From Litoribrevibacter euphylliae (GTDB lineage Bacteria; Pseudomonadota; Gammaproteobacteria; Pseudomonadales; Litoribrevibacteraceae): DNA of 64,000 nt. Below are positions 25,204 through 33,540 of the stretch, in pieces. The position numbers were made by a program, and so were the translations under genes. Below the pieces are notes generated by a model. That model did no database searches and was not told the origin of the DNA. It was given only the letters and a program-made list of their open reading frames with translations. The stretch lies in the NCBI RefSeq assembly GCF_042646085.1, contig NZ_JBHRSZ010000004.1, positions 682,001 through 746,000 of the forward strand. The letters run 5' to 3'. Positions within the stretch are counted from its first letter, which is position 1. Every line of letters begins with the position of its first letter.

Positions 25204-25542
25204 ATGAAACACGTACCGATAGAGGTCTATTGCATAGAGGGATGCACAGCAAGTATTGGCCGCTTCTTCGCCTTAAAGAATGGAAGCGAAACGATAGAAA
25301 CAGCTATGGTTCCGGAATCTGAAATCGTTCTTTACTCTCGTTTGTTCATCACTAGCGACAACGGAGAAAACAAACGTTTAGCGTCGCGGGTGACGCTAAA
25401 GAGCGTACCAGATATAGTAGCCGAAGGTTGCCCCGTTTCCGTGAAACGCTCACATATGTGGTTCAACGTTGAGAACGTCGAGCAGCTAAAAGGTGTGTTC
25501 GGTGAAGACGCAGTGAACGAAAAACTTGCGAAGCTCTCATAG
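25204..25542 (+). CDS. 112-aa protein of unknown function, first after the structured leader
   Basis: Starts MKHVPIEVYCIEGCTASIGRF, with GAGGA 8-12 nt upstream of the ATG. Predicted soluble, mixed alpha/beta, no signal. Two N-terminal cysteines four residues apart (YCIEGC) might bind metal. It directly follows a promoter-leader-terminator unit and precedes the AlpA-like and primase genes, so it probably belongs to early/replication functions. No family recognised. Confidence 0.55.
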   Translation: MKHVPIEVYCIEGCTASIGRFFALKNGSETIETAMVPESEIVLYSRLFITSDNGENKRLASRVTLKSVPDIVAEGCPVSVKRSHMWFNVENVEQLKGVFGEDAVNEKLAKLS

Positions 25543-25710
25543 TCACAGCAGAATGGCATAACTACCGCCTCGAACGGGTAGAGGCAAAGAATAAGCACCA
25601 ACACTACCCGTAATCAGATCGCGCCACCATCGACAAGCCAGAGAATCCTTGGTTTGGCGGCGTCACTCAGGATTCATCATCAATAGGGAATCACGCCCTG
25701 AGCAAATAAC

Positions 25711-25935
25711 GTGACAGAGCATACCGTCATGACTCTAATCAAACAACACGACTTAGACATCGCCGCAATCCCTGCGCTTGTAGGACGCCAGCAGTTTATT
25801 TCTCTGGTCGGAATCTCTGAGAAAACATTTGAAAGACAAGAAGCCAAGGGTGAGATTCCGCTTCATTTCAAGAAGATTGGCGCTCGCCGCTATTGGCGAC
25901 GTCGCGACGTCCTAGACTTCATCGGCGAGGTGTAG
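25711..25935 (+). CDS. AlpA/excisionase-like helix-turn-helix protein
   Basis: A 74-aa DNA-binding protein. The segment FISLVGISEKTFERQEAKGEIPLHFKKIGARRYWRRRDVLDFI has the winged-helix layout of AlpA/MerR-like excisionases: helix-turn-helix, then a Lys/Arg-rich wing with R-Y-W and a closing helix. In satellites and P4-type islands such proteins activate or assist integrase-mediated excision. GTG at 25711 is the annotated start; ATG at 25729 would remove six residues; neither has a strong ribosome site. It ends 1 bp before the primase start, so the two are co-transcribed. Confidence 0.7.
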   Translation: MTEHTVMTLIKQHDLDIAAIPALVGRQQFISLVGISEKTFERQEAKGEIPLHFKKIGARRYWRRRDVLDFIGEV

Positions 25936-25936
25936 G

Positions 25937-28411
25937 GTGCGAATCACTAAGCAATTCATTGATGAGATCGATGATGCAGCCGACTTAAAGTGGAAAATTT
26001 ACCTAGCGGCAAAATACTACGCTGAACAAGGTTTTACGATGATTCCGCTTGCTAAGAACGGCAAAAAACCACTTCTCGACAGTTGGCAGACCTCGGGGAT
26101 GTCTTCACCGGCAACCGTCGAGAAGAATTTTCATCCGTACAAAGGAAAGTACAGTGGATACAACCTTGGCTTGCTGATGGGCAAAGTCGGCGGTCTGTGC
26201 TGTGTCGACCAAGACTTGCCGAAGCCACACAGAAACATCCATGAAGATGGACGTGAAACGTGGGCTAAGTTGATGCAGGAAAACGGCGCTGTCGTGACGG
26301 CTGAGCAGAAGACGCCTAGCGGTGGTGTTCATACCCTGTTTCGTAGAACAGATAACGTACCGAACACTAAAATAGGCAAGTCTATTGATCTGAAGTCAGG
26401 CACAGACAACGATTTCAGTTCTTATGTCGTAGTCTATCCGTCTGTTGTCGATGACACACAATACCGCTGGATCAAGCCAAGTAGAATCGCGGACGCTCCT
26501 GAATGGTTGGCATCGGCTTCTAATAAGGCGACTACAGTCGAAACAGTGCCGGACTATATCGATCTGAGCAAATCTCGCGGATCATCACTTGTCGGAACGG
26601 ACGACGAGTACGGCGAAAACGACAAATACGGCGCTGAACAGGCTGAGCAAATTCTGGCGTTGATCAGCCCAGAGAATGCGGAAGACAGCGAGTGGATAAA
26701 CATTGCCATGTCGCTAAAGTCCAACCCGAACATCGACGAAGCGGACGCATATAGATTGTTCGATGAATGGAGTGCTAAAGATAACTCGCTATGTAAGGAG
26801 GGCAAGCCGCGCTATAAGCCTGATGAACTAGCTAAGCGTTGGGCGAGCATAGACGCCGAAGGCAACATCAACGAGTTTTGGCTTGTTAGTTACGCAAAGA
26901 ATGAAGTTGAGGCTGCAGGAGAGAAGTTTCCTTGGGGCATTATTAAAGGAAACACATTGGTTACTGGCGATGAAGTCATTGACCGATATAACGGCAGTTT
27001 CTGCGTTGTGCGTCAAGGCTCAGATACGTTGGTTGCCCAGTATACAGAAAAGCCAGCAATGGGTCGTGACAAGATAGAGCTTTTCAACTTAACACAGTTC
27101 AAGCAGTTGTGCGCAACCGATAGCTACGAAATCAGAGGCAGGACGTTCCATAATAGCGAGGTCTGGTTCCACGACCAGAGGCGCAGAGAGGCAAATGGCG
27201 GTCTGGTTTTCAAGCCAGAGATACACGAAGTCTTCTTCTCTCGCGACGGCTACGACTACGTAAACCTTTGGGAAGGCTATCCAGTTGAGCCAAAGCAGGG
27301 CGATTGGTCGATCTTTAAAGAGCACGTGGAAAACATCTTCGGCGAAATTTCGGAGTGGGCACTGGACTGGTTTGCCGACATATTCCAGAACCCTGCCGAT
27401 CTGAAAGGCACATCGCTTGTCGTTAAATCGCGAGAGGGTGTAGGTAAAGGTTCGATAGTGAAAGTGTTCCAGAAGCTATTCGGACGCCACTATAAACACA
27501 TGCATAGCTATGAGCAGTTGACCGAGAAGCATAACGACTGGCGAAAGAACGCAATGCTTGTTGTAGGTGACGAAGTTACGTTCGGCGGAAACAAAAAGAC
27601 AGCAGGCATCCTGAAAGGCATGGTATCAGACCCAAGCTTCATGCTTCGAGAAATGAACCGTGGCGCGGTTCCTTGGGATAACTACATGCGTCTGTTCCTG
27701 TTCTCAAATGAGGACTGGGTGATTCCGGCGGGGACGGACAGCCGACGTTGGGCGGTAGTTGAGCCTGATATCAAGCCAGAAATGGACAGAACGTACTACA
27801 ACCGCTATCACGCCTTCATCAATACAGAAGACGGTATAGCAGCGATCTTGCATGGACTCCTTAATCGGAAGATTACGCACGATCTGCGAACCGTGCCAGT
27901 GACTGAAGCTCTACAGGAGGAGCGATCAAAGTACAAGAACGACAGAAACACGATAGTTGACTTCCTGTCGGTAGCTATCGCTAACGGCAACCTAGACGAG
28001 CTAGTGCCAGTGGACGAAATTCGAGTCACGGAAAGTGGCGATACATTCATTCGCCGTGGAGGCATGTTCAAAGCGTTCGAGGAGTATTGCGAGGAAAAAG
28101 GCGGTGCTCCATTCGGCTGGCGAAAGTTTGATAAGGAAATAGGAGTGCAGGGTGCGTCTAAATTAGGATTGCCAATAAAGAACAAGGTCAAGTCTCACTG
28201 CGGCGACGAAACTAAGCGTCAGTGGGTGAAGCTAGCGCCGAGAGCCGAAATGATGAAATGGCTACAGGACGCTAGTGGCCGAGGCGAACATTTGCGGGGC
28301 TGCATTGCTGAGGGCGATAACGCGCCTTGGCTTGTGGACGCGATGTTCTTTAACGGACTGCCTGATGAGGTTAAGGAGAAGATCGATGAATCTGTCCTTG
28401 TTGCAGGATGA
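25937..28411 (+). CDS. Prim-pol/helicase replication protein
   Basis: An 824-aa protein. The N-terminal third is a primase-polymerase domain (YYAEQGFTMIPLAKNGKKP, CCVDQDLP, TPSGGVHTLF, YVVVYPSV). Then a PriCT_2-like domain (EDSEWINIAMSLKSN...ELAKRWASID). The C-terminal half is an SF3/D5-like helicase related to DUF5906 proteins: Walker A SREGVGKGS (about 498-506), Walker B MLVVGDEVTF (about 539-548), and an arginine-finger-like DSRRW. Such proteins let phages and satellites start their own replication. GTG start with GAGGTG upstream. It makes a replicating, excisable element likely; the origin is perhaps in the repeats at 33.5-34.0 kb. Confidence 0.88.
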   Translation: MRITKQFIDEIDDAADLKWKIYLAAKYYAEQGFTMIPLAKNGKKPLLDSWQTSGMSSPATVEKNFHPYKGKYSGYNLGLLMGKVGGLCCVDQDLPKPHRNIHEDGRETWAKLMQENGAVVTAEQKTPSGGVHTLFRRTDNVPNTKIGKSIDLKSGTDNDFSSYVVVYPSVVDDTQYRWIKPSRIADAPEWLASASNKATTVETVPDYIDLSKSRGSSLVGTDDEYGENDKYGAEQAEQILALISPENAEDSEWINIAMSLKSNPNIDEADAYRLFDEWSAKDNSLCKEGKPRYKPDELAKRWASIDAEGNINEFWLVSYAKNEVEAAGEKFPWGIIKGNTLVTGDEVIDRYNGSFCVVRQGSDTLVAQYTEKPAMGRDKIELFNLTQFKQLCATDSYEIRGRTFHNSEVWFHDQRRREANGGLVFKPEIHEVFFSRDGYDYVNLWEGYPVEPKQGDWSIFKEHVENIFGEISEWALDWFADIFQNPADLKGTSLVVKSREGVGKGSIVKVFQKLFGRHYKHMHSYEQLTEKHNDWRKNAMLVVGDEVTFGGNKKTAGILKGMVSDPSFMLREMNRGAVPWDNYMRLFLFSNEDWVIPAGTDSRRWAVVEPDIKPEMDRTYYNRYHAFINTEDGIAAILHGLLNRKITHDLRTVPVTEALQEERSKYKNDRNTIVDFLSVAIANGNLDELVPVDEIRVTESGDTFIRRGGMFKAFEEYCEEKGGAPFGWRKFDKEIGVQGASKLGLPIKNKVKSHCGDETKRQWVKLAPRAEMMKWLQDASGRGEHLRGCIAEGDNAPWLVDAMFFNGLPDEVKEKIDESVLVAG

Positions 28412-28658
28412 ACTTAAAGGGCTAATACGCCCGAAACCAAAAAAGTTCAAAGACCTCACCAAGCCAGAGATTTTGGCTTGGCTTGAGTTCATAAAGACTT
28501 ACAAGTCGCCACAAGAACCACTGAAATTGAAACACATAGAGAACCCACGCCTTATGGAGCAGAGAGGCGAGGTACTTAAATTAGACATGAGCTACAGAAG
28601 CAATATGCGGACGTTGCTCGAACATGAATTAAGACTAAGAGAAAAAGAGGAAGTTTAA
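28386..28658 (+). CDS. 90-aa protein overlapping the primase end
   Basis: Begins MNLSLLQDELKGLIRPKPKKF at ATG 28386, with AGGAGA 6 nt upstream, and overlaps the primase by 26 bp, implying translational coupling. Basic, helical, no signal. Its codons contain three CAAGCCA/TGGCTTG motifs within 26 bp (28460-28485), spelling KPEILAWLE. Possibly a DNA-binding accessory of replication; family not recognised. A longer open frame starting at 28275 is an overlap artefact. Confidence 0.6.
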   Translation: MNLSLLQDELKGLIRPKPKKFKDLTKPEILAWLEFIKTYKSPQEPLKLKHIENPRLMEQRGEVLKLDMSYRSNMRTLLEHELRLREKEEV

Positions 28659-28659
28659 T

Positions 28660-28902
28660 ATGGCCGAACTAGGCAAAGTTTTAGAAGAGACAATGATCGC
28701 CTTCATCGATGAAGAGTTATCGAACCCTACTAAAGGCATTTTTATCCCAGGTGCTGACAAAAGATCGGGCCGAGTTTCTAAAGAACGCCTTCGAACTGTG
28801 ATGGACAATCAAGGCGTCCCTAGAAAGATCATCGACTCGCTGGCGTCATATGGCGTTGATATCCAGAACAGCGCCGCATGGGAGAACCGAAGTAAAGAAT
28901 AG
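28660..28902 (+). CDS. 80-aa protein of unknown function
   Basis: Starts MAELGKVLEETMIAFIDEEL, one base after the previous stop, with GAGGAAG as ribosome site. Small, soluble, with a basic middle (DKRSGRVSKERLRTVMDNQGVPRKII). Fourth gene of the replication operon, ending before the terminator at 28946. No family recognised. Confidence 0.55.
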   Translation: MAELGKVLEETMIAFIDEELSNPTKGIFIPGADKRSGRVSKERLRTVMDNQGVPRKIIDSLASYGVDIQNSAAWENRSKE

Positions 28903-28945
28903 ACGACTTCCAGGCCAAGACCAGACCGAACCCAAAGAAAAACAC

Positions 28946-28966
28946 AGACGCATAGCGTCTTTTTTT
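28946..28966 (+). terminator. Terminator of the replication operon
   Basis: AGACGC-ATA-GCGTCT hairpin running into seven T. Only 26 bp separate it from the ATG of the coiled-coil gene at 28993, so that gene has almost no room for its own promoter. Confidence 0.85.
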
Positions 28967-28992
28967 ATGCCCAAATTTGGAGAAAACAGACA

Positions 28993-29673
28993 ATGTTATA
29001 CCAGAAATTAAATAAACAGCGCCAGTTAAACGATATGCGAGTGCGTCAGCAAGAAATTCAAAACATGCTACAGACAGACAATATACATCCTGAACTCAAG
29101 AAAGGGCTGATGGAAGAATCAGCCGAAATTAGTCGCTTAATCCCACTGGTGGCGCACCACGTTAGCGACGTTGACGCACCAGCTGAGCACCAAGCCAAAG
29201 AGATCGAGCAGGCAGAAGCTAAGGTCGCAGCAAACCAAGAGCGTACTAGCAAACTGCTTCGAACTTTGCTGGTCAAGTCCCAGAAGCTGAACGCCGACAA
29301 GACCGAAGCTGAGCACGAAAAGCAACGTCTTGAAAAAGAGATTAACAGCCTAGCTGGCGACCCTGAAGCTCAAGCAGAAGCCAAAGCAAAGATGGCTAAG
29401 CATGAAGCCCATATGGCTCGTCTGGATCAGGTAGACAAAGCCATCAAAGACAATCAAAAGGACGCTATCAAAATCGCCGCTGGTGAAGTTGAACTCAAGA
29501 TCGTTGACCCTAAGGCGATGGCCGAAATCGCGGCCAAAAAGCGGGCGGTAGACAGCGTTGAAATGGAAGGCTCCATTGCTCATGACTTAGCTGTCGAAGC
29601 TCTCAGGAATGAGCAAGCCAAAGCAGAGCGCGAGTTCTTCGCGGAGGTTGAAAGCTACAGCGACGCCGAATAA
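28993..29673 (+). CDS. Coiled-coil protein, possible scaffold-like role
   Basis: A 226-aa protein, almost entirely alpha-helical and charged, with long heptad-like Ala/Lys/Glu/Gln stretches (AEAKVAANQERTSKLLRTLL, DKTEAEHEKQRLEKEINSLA, EAQAEAKAKMAKHEAHMARL). No signal or membrane segment. GGAGA lies about 10 nt upstream of ATG. It overlaps the next gene by one base (TAATG). Composition recalls phage scaffold, head-size-determination or tape-like coiled coils; satellites often carry such capsid-modifying proteins. That is only an analogy. Confidence 0.6.
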   Translation: MLYQKLNKQRQLNDMRVRQQEIQNMLQTDNIHPELKKGLMEESAEISRLIPLVAHHVSDVDAPAEHQAKEIEQAEAKVAANQERTSKLLRTLLVKSQKLNADKTEAEHEKQRLEKEINSLAGDPEAQAEAKAKMAKHEAHMARLDQVDKAIKDNQKDAIKIAAGEVELKIVDPKAMAEIAAKKRAVDSVEMEGSIAHDLAVEALRNEQAKAEREFFAEVESYSDAE

Positions 29674-29885
29674 TGAAGGTGTACGGAGCACTAAGCCGCC
29701 CCCGCGCCCCAAAGTCCGGATCAAACGACCTGCTAGAGATTTTGGCTTCTCAGCAGAAAGCCAAGGAAGACGCTAAGCGTCGCCGGACTCAGTACGACAA
29801 GTTCAAGAAGACCACGGTCAATCATAGTGTCGAGTCGACACCCCTGTCTGAGCGTGAACTTATTGAAGCGACCAAGGACGTTTAG
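29673..29885 (+). CDS. 70-aa basic protein coupled to the coiled-coil gene
   Basis: Starts at the ATG of TAATG, sharing one base with the previous stop. Rich in Lys/Arg (MKVYGALSRPRAPKSGSND, QKAKEDAKRRRTQYDKFKK), so nucleic-acid binding is plausible. Its last third overlaps the GTGTCGA-G-TCGACAC palindrome, and its stop codon lies in a terminator loop, so coding and regulatory signals share the same DNA. No family recognised. Confidence 0.55.
   Translation: MKVYGALSRPRAPKSGSNDLLEILASQQKAKEDAKRRRTQYDKFKKTTVNHSVESTPLSERELIEATKDV
29827..29841. promoter_or_regulatory. GTGTCGA-G-TCGACAC palindrome
   Basis: Perfect 7-bp arms around one central base, about 90 bp upstream of the next gene (29929). 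Same half-site as the palindromes at 23558, 32829 and 36392. Confidence 0.5.
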
Positions 29886-29896
29886 GCGTCCTCTTT
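29875..29896 (+). terminator. Terminator overlapping the stop codon of the 70-aa gene
   Basis: AGGACG/CGTCCT stem with the TAG stop in the loop, followed by a T-rich tail (CTTTATT). Confidence 0.6.
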
Positions 29897-29928
29897 ATTA
29901 ACCAAAACCCAAAGAGAAGGAGAGGCAT

Positions 29929-30195
29929 ATGCCCACTTTAACAAACAACTTTGTAGCACCTGATGACGTCATTCAAAACCCACAGGTTCGCTACGATCTT
30001 TCACAAGTATGGACAGGCACCACAGGCAACCCTGTTCGTCGAGTCGTCGACTCGGTAGGCATTGTTAAAGCGTCGTCCACGGACCCGTCGACAGGCAACA
30101 TTGATGAGTCGTTGTTCTTATCTGCGCCTATGACGGACGCCGAGTTTATCGCAGCCGTGGAAGCAGCGATTCCAATCGTCTACGGCACACCTTAA
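29929..30195 (+). CDS. 88-aa protein, virion-like composition
   Basis: Begins MPTLTNNFVAPDDVIQNPQV, with AAGGAGAG as ribosome site. Low in Lys, rich in Val, Ala, Asp and Pro, without signal or membrane segment; such composition is common in small phage structural proteins. Ends IPIVYGTP. It is followed by a UUCG-type hairpin (30202-30221). Placed with the next gene in a possible structural/late mini-operon. Function unknown. Confidence 0.5.
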   Translation: MPTLTNNFVAPDDVIQNPQVRYDLSQVWTGTTGNPVRRVVDSVGIVKASSTDPSTGNIDESLFLSAPMTDAEFIAAVEAAIPIVYGTP

Positions 30196-30245
30196 TCAAA
30201 AGGGGCGGCTTCGGTCGCCCCCGCATGGAACTATAGGATAAAGCT

Positions 30246-30503
30246 ATGAGTTCAACAATGGACTTACGTTATGAAGCGCTGCAAAGGCTTGGCTTCGAGG
30301 GCACTACCAGTGACATGTTACTGCAATATTGGAGAAGCCAAGGCGGAGTCGGAGAGCACATCAACGACGTCTGGTTCTCGGCTCTGGGTGTCTTAGGGCG
30401 AACAGAAGCGACATTGACTGACCGATGGTACGCATATTTAGCCTCTTTGGGTTATGAGGGGCATGTTTGGGACGCGGAATTTTTATACTGGAGCAACCTA
30501 TAA
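30246..30503 (+). CDS. 85-aa protein resembling small phage structural/tail-associated proteins
   Basis: Contains a repeated pattern: LGFEGTTSDMLLQYWRSQGG, then LGYEGHVWDAEFLYWSNL, with LTDRWYAYL between. The 'LGY.G...D..L.YW' pattern is familiar from small proteins in tailed-phage structural modules, usually of unknown role. The start follows AGGATAAAGCT. One CTTTGGGTT motif is embedded in the codons (30445-30453). A virion-related function is inference. Confidence 0.5.
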   Translation: MSSTMDLRYEALQRLGFEGTTSDMLLQYWRSQGGVGEHINDVWFSALGVLGRTEATLTDRWYAYLASLGYEGHVWDAEFLYWSNL

Positions 30504-30509
30504 GGAAAC

Positions 30510-30875
30510 ATGATGATTGAATGTAAAGTTACCGATTTGCCCTTAGTGGTATCTTCTCAAATTCAGCTAGCTCAGTGCTCTGATACGGTCGAGCACTGCT
30601 CGCCATATTTCAGACAGATGCTGCAAGAAATGGATGAGATAATCAGCCAACATAAGGTTGTGTGCGCCTTTATTGAAGGAGAGATTTCCAAAGTACGTGA
30701 TTTTCTCCAAGCCAAGGGCAGACCCAGACACGCGTTAAAGTTAGAAGGCCTAGTTTTAACGGATGATGTCGCTTGGGAGTTTGTAGCAGATAAACAAGAT
30801 TGGCTTGAGAGCATGGAAGGGGACTTAAAGGCATGCCAACGTGTCGCTGAAATGCTAAGAGAAGCTGGGTTTTAA
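30510..30875 (+). CDS. 121-aa protein of unknown function, end of plus-strand operon
   Basis: Starts at ATGATG with AAGGAAAC just upstream, 6 bp after the previous stop. Helical, with five cysteines in total (three near the N-terminus), and a long C-terminal amphipathic helix (KQDWLESMEGDLKACQRVAEMLREAGF). It ends at the terminator at 30900. No family recognised. It faces the HEPN-motif gene convergently. Confidence 0.5.
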   Translation: MMIECKVTDLPLVVSSQIQLAQCSDTVEHCSPYFRQMLQEMDEIISQHKVVCAFIEGEISKVRDFLQAKGRPRHALKLEGLVLTDDVAWEFVADKQDWLESMEGDLKACQRVAEMLREAGF

Positions 30876-30899
30876 GAATCGCAAAGTAGCAACGGTTCA

Positions 30900-30930
30900 G
30901 CCCACAATTGTTGTGGGCGTTCTTTGATTT
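30900..30930 (+). terminator. Terminator of the element's plus-strand gene block
   Basis: GCCCACAA-TTG-TTGTGGGC perfect 8-bp stem, followed by GTTCTTTGATTT. It separates the plus-strand block from the convergent minus-strand genes. Confidence 0.8.
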
Positions 30931-30947
30931 GATTGCCCCATAAGTTG

Positions 30948-31460
30948 TTAAAACTGGATACCATTACTGACATCGCGAATTTGTAGAAGCCCTTGCATTC
31001 TTTGCTCCACCTCTATTTCCTTTGCTTTATCGGAGGCCGCCCATCGGTCAACAGCATCTGCAACATCATTGCAGAAAATATCAACTTGTAACAAGAGTGA
31101 TTGACCGCTTTGTATTTTATGAAAACAACTTCCATTGGGCGGTGGCATAATGAAATGAAAATCATCTAAAGCTTCTCTAGCTCTTTGCTCTTCGATATTT
31201 TCGCCGCCTTCATGCAGCAGGCTACAGCGTAATGCATAGCAATCATTTCCAGACAAAAATGTGTGTCTTTGACCGCCGACTTCCATTGTATAAACAGGTT
31301 CAACCCACTCAGAAAACCACCTTGCATATCTCTTGTTCGATCCTTCTGTAGGGGTTTCCATTCTGCCGCATATATCAGGCAGGGTGAGAGCTGTTGTTAA
31401 AGCACCATACCAATCATTCGCCCTCAATGCAGTCCTTATAGAGCCTGTAAATCTTTCCAT
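30948..31460 (-). CDS. HEPN-motif protein, candidate RNase/defence cargo
   Basis: A 170-aa soluble protein (MERFTGSIRTALRANDWYGALTTALTLPDICGR...). It contains R78-C-S-L-L-H83, an R-x4-H motif like the active site of HEPN ribonucleases, inside a helical region (GNDCYALRCSLLHEGG). HEPN proteins are common in abortive-infection and toxin systems, so as a lone gene at the end of a satellite it is a candidate anti-phage cargo. The ATG at 31460 has AGGAGAAATC upstream; a longer start at 31475 is less likely. No antitoxin-like partner (such as an MNT gene) is adjacent. Confidence 0.55.
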   Translation of the reverse strand: MERFTGSIRTALRANDWYGALTTALTLPDICGRMETPTEGSNKRYARWFSEWVEPVYTMEVGGQRHTFLSGNDCYALRCSLLHEGGENIEEQRAREALDDFHFIMPPPNGSCFHKIQSGQSLLLQVDIFCNDVADAVDRWAASDKAKEIEVEQRMQGLLQIRDVSNGIQF

Positions 31461-31577
31461 GATTTCTCCTAGCAACTAACAGCTTAGTGTTTATACGATA
31501 TGTCATTAGAAACATACACTCAATACCGAGAAGTTAAAAACATATTAGATCTGGGCACTACTAGGACTCACAGACAA

Positions 31578-32180
31578 TCATGCCATCGGCTTCCCTTCTT
31601 TCCATCCTTCGGGGACGCCAGCTTCCTTGGCGAATTCCAAAAATTCTTCTTTCTTGCCAGCCTCAAACCAGTGCACATAGCAGCGACTAGCGCTTGCCAT
31701 CGCTTCTAAAGAATGACCAAGAGTCTCTAGGGTAGGGGTTTCAGTTATTATCCTAATAGCATTCTCGTTAAAGTACTCAGGCGGCAGATGAGGCCATTCT
31801 TTCTTCCGTCTTTTCAGAGTATGCAAAAGTTCGAAATGCTCGTTGCACCCATTCAAGCAGGACATATGCAGGTGTTGGCGCACATAAGGTATTGCGACCT
31901 TGCCTTTCTTTACCTGATCGATAGTGTCTCCGAGCAAGTCTTCGACTATTTCGCCGCGCTTACCGCTGATGTCGCCCTCGACCAACTCGCTGCTGATCTC
32001 AACGACTTCGAAGTACCTACCGTCTACAGGGCGGGCGTCCATGTTGTCGTTTACTTGATACCAGACGCCATCGGCTATCGTAAGGCTGTTTTTCAGTAGT
32101 TGGGCGTTCATTTTGTCTCCAACATACTGGTTTGGGTGCTTTACGGCTATGAGGGTCGGTAGGAATGGGTTATTACTCAT
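31578..32180 (-). CDS. 200-aa protein coupled to the TerS-like gene
   Basis: Begins MSNNPFLPTLIAVKHPNQYV; its ATG overlaps the last 8 bp of the upstream gene (ATGAGTAA), so the two are translationally coupled. It contains HLHMSCLNGCNEHF, with two Cys and His that could bind metal, and a Lys-rich C-terminus (EEFLEFAKEAGVPEGWKEGK). No signal. Partner of the TerS-like protein by context, so perhaps packaging or regulation. Family not recognised. Confidence 0.5.
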   Translation of the reverse strand: MSNNPFLPTLIAVKHPNQYVGDKMNAQLLKNSLTIADGVWYQVNDNMDARPVDGRYFEVVEISSELVEGDISGKRGEIVEDLLGDTIDQVKKGKVAIPYVRQHLHMSCLNGCNEHFELLHTLKRRKKEWPHLPPEYFNENAIRIITETPTLETLGHSLEAMASASRCYVHWFEAGKKEEFLEFAKEAGVPEGWKEGKPMA

Positions 32181-32793
32181 TGATCACCTCTTCGAATTCA
32201 GCGTCCACCAAGCCAGAGGCGTCCTGATCGCTCCTTGGCTTGAATCGGTCTAGGAAGTTACCGTCACCGCTATTGCCTATGTTCACGGTTCCGGTGCTCA
32301 CGATGTTTATCTGAGGTCGATTGTTGTCGTCTATTAGATGCTGTTCGGCTTTTTCTATGTCGTTCAAAAGTTGTCTGGCAACTGGTAGGTTGGTTTCTTT
32401 TACCTCGTCGCTGATGCCGTTTCTGTCTACTACGTGTGATTCTTTTTCACCTTTAGCCATCGCGTATAAGTCCATGCGCTCTGCTCGGATCGCCTTCTTG
32501 TCTAGTATGACGTCTTCGGTGATTTCTGATCGATAGTGACGGACTGCAGCAGCCACCGACGACAAGCCAAGGATTCTAGACAGGGTGGTCGTCGTAATTC
32601 CGAACTTCTTGGCGACCTGGCTTTTCACAGGGTTATGTGACCATTCGATTGCTATCTCTTGGGCCAGTGGGTCTAGCATTGGAAAGTTACTTGCGGCTTG
32701 CTCTGCCATATATTCCTCGGCAGTCAAGCCAGCTCCTTGAGCGGTGCTTATGATTAGAGCATGGTTGCTCTGGACTTGTTGAAATGTACTCAT
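32173..32793 (-). CDS. Helix-turn-helix protein resembling small terminase subunits
   Basis: A 206-aa protein. Its N-terminal half has a helix-turn-helix (VKSQVAKKFGITTTTLSRILGL) in a context (AQEIAIEWSHNPVKSQVA) like the DNA-binding part of phage TerS. A central helical part (LPVARQLLNDIEKAEQHLIDDN) and a beta segment INIVSTGTVNIGNSG follow. In PICI satellites a lone TerS redirects the helper phage's packaging machinery; no large terminase was found in the element, consistent with that role. It could instead be a transcription regulator. Good GGAGGT ribosome site; a GTGTCGA-T-TCGACAC palindrome sits just upstream. Confidence 0.5.
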   Translation of the reverse strand: MSTFQQVQSNHALIISTAQGAGLTAEEYMAEQAASNFPMLDPLAQEIAIEWSHNPVKSQVAKKFGITTTTLSRILGLSSVAAAVRHYRSEITEDVILDKKAIRAERMDLYAMAKGEKESHVVDRNGISDEVKETNLPVARQLLNDIEKAEQHLIDDNNRPQINIVSTGTVNIGNSGDGNFLDRFKPRSDQDASGLVDAEFEEVINE

Positions 32794-32828
32794 CGTTAGA
32801 CCTCCGAACCCGAAGAGTGGCTATAGGT

Positions 32829-32843
32829 GTGTCGATTCGACAC
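32829..32843. promoter_or_regulatory. GTGTCGA-T-TCGACAC palindrome at the TerS-like promoter
   Basis: Perfect 7-bp arms around one base, 36 bp upstream of the minus-strand start at 32793 and next to a TATAG -10-like element, so it would overlap the -35 region. Fits an operator. Confidence 0.55.
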
Positions 32844-32997
32844 TTTTTCGCAGCGGAGGAATTTGATAGGAGTTCTTTCTATATTCTTCATATCTCGACC
32901 TTAATCTCGACCCTTATGAACAGAAAACCCGCACTATCGGATCGAGTCGACAGGCGGGTTAACAAGAGGAAACTAACAGAACCAACTGACAGTCTCA

Positions 32998-33020
32998 GGC
33001 GGTAGCTAACCGCCAGTTTT
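32998..33020 (+). terminator. Plus-strand terminator of a short transcript
   Basis: GGCGGT-AGCTA-ACCGCC stem followed by AGTTTTT. It implies a short plus-strand transcript starting near the divergent palindrome region (32.84 kb). The only open frame is a 29-codon one beginning MNRKPALSDRVD at 32916, which I do not call. Confidence 0.6.
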
Positions 33021-33540
33021 TATGAAAACACGGCGATATATATCGGCACAATGGATGTTCTGGAGACGAAAGTTTGTTGTAGTTGGCCAGTTCGGCCATC
33101 GGGCAGAGAAGACGCATATTCCAACGCCCCAAGCCAAGAAAAAAGCAAGACGGGGGAAAAGAAAAAACTCCCCATTGGCCTGCGAAACCGATGGGGAGAA
33201 AATCAAACATACAGAAGTAACCCTGTGCACGACTGTGCATCACACCGCGCTGACAACGTTCGAATCCAGCGTCGTCGTGGAAAGCGGTTGTGAGCTACGT
33301 TCGCCTGCAGGCAACATACCGCCGGAGCAATTAAGTAAAGGCAAATGCATTACTTAACATGCGACGGGACCGCCCCGTCACTCCGAGTTTTCATTAAAAC
33401 ATGCTGGATAGTATGGCCACAATTGGTGTTCTGGATACGAAAGTTCCTCGCTGCCAAGCCAAATCCAAAAAACAGACCCGTCTCCTGATAAATTGCATGT
33501 GCTATCAGAATCACGTATCCGCCCTATGATATGCAATGAT

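Noticed and set aside
28275..28385. Longer N-terminus for the 90-aa gene after the primase
   Set aside because: It overlaps conserved primase codons out of frame, and the internal ATG at 28386 has a strong AGGAGA site.
32916..33005. 29-codon frame beginning MNRKPALSDRVD
   Set aside because: No ribosome site and the stop lies in a terminator stem; too short to call, though a small peptide is not excluded.
33022..33357. 111-aa open frame starting just after the terminator at 32998
   Set aside because: No ribosome site, low-complexity basic sequence, and it overlaps other equally poor frames on both strands.
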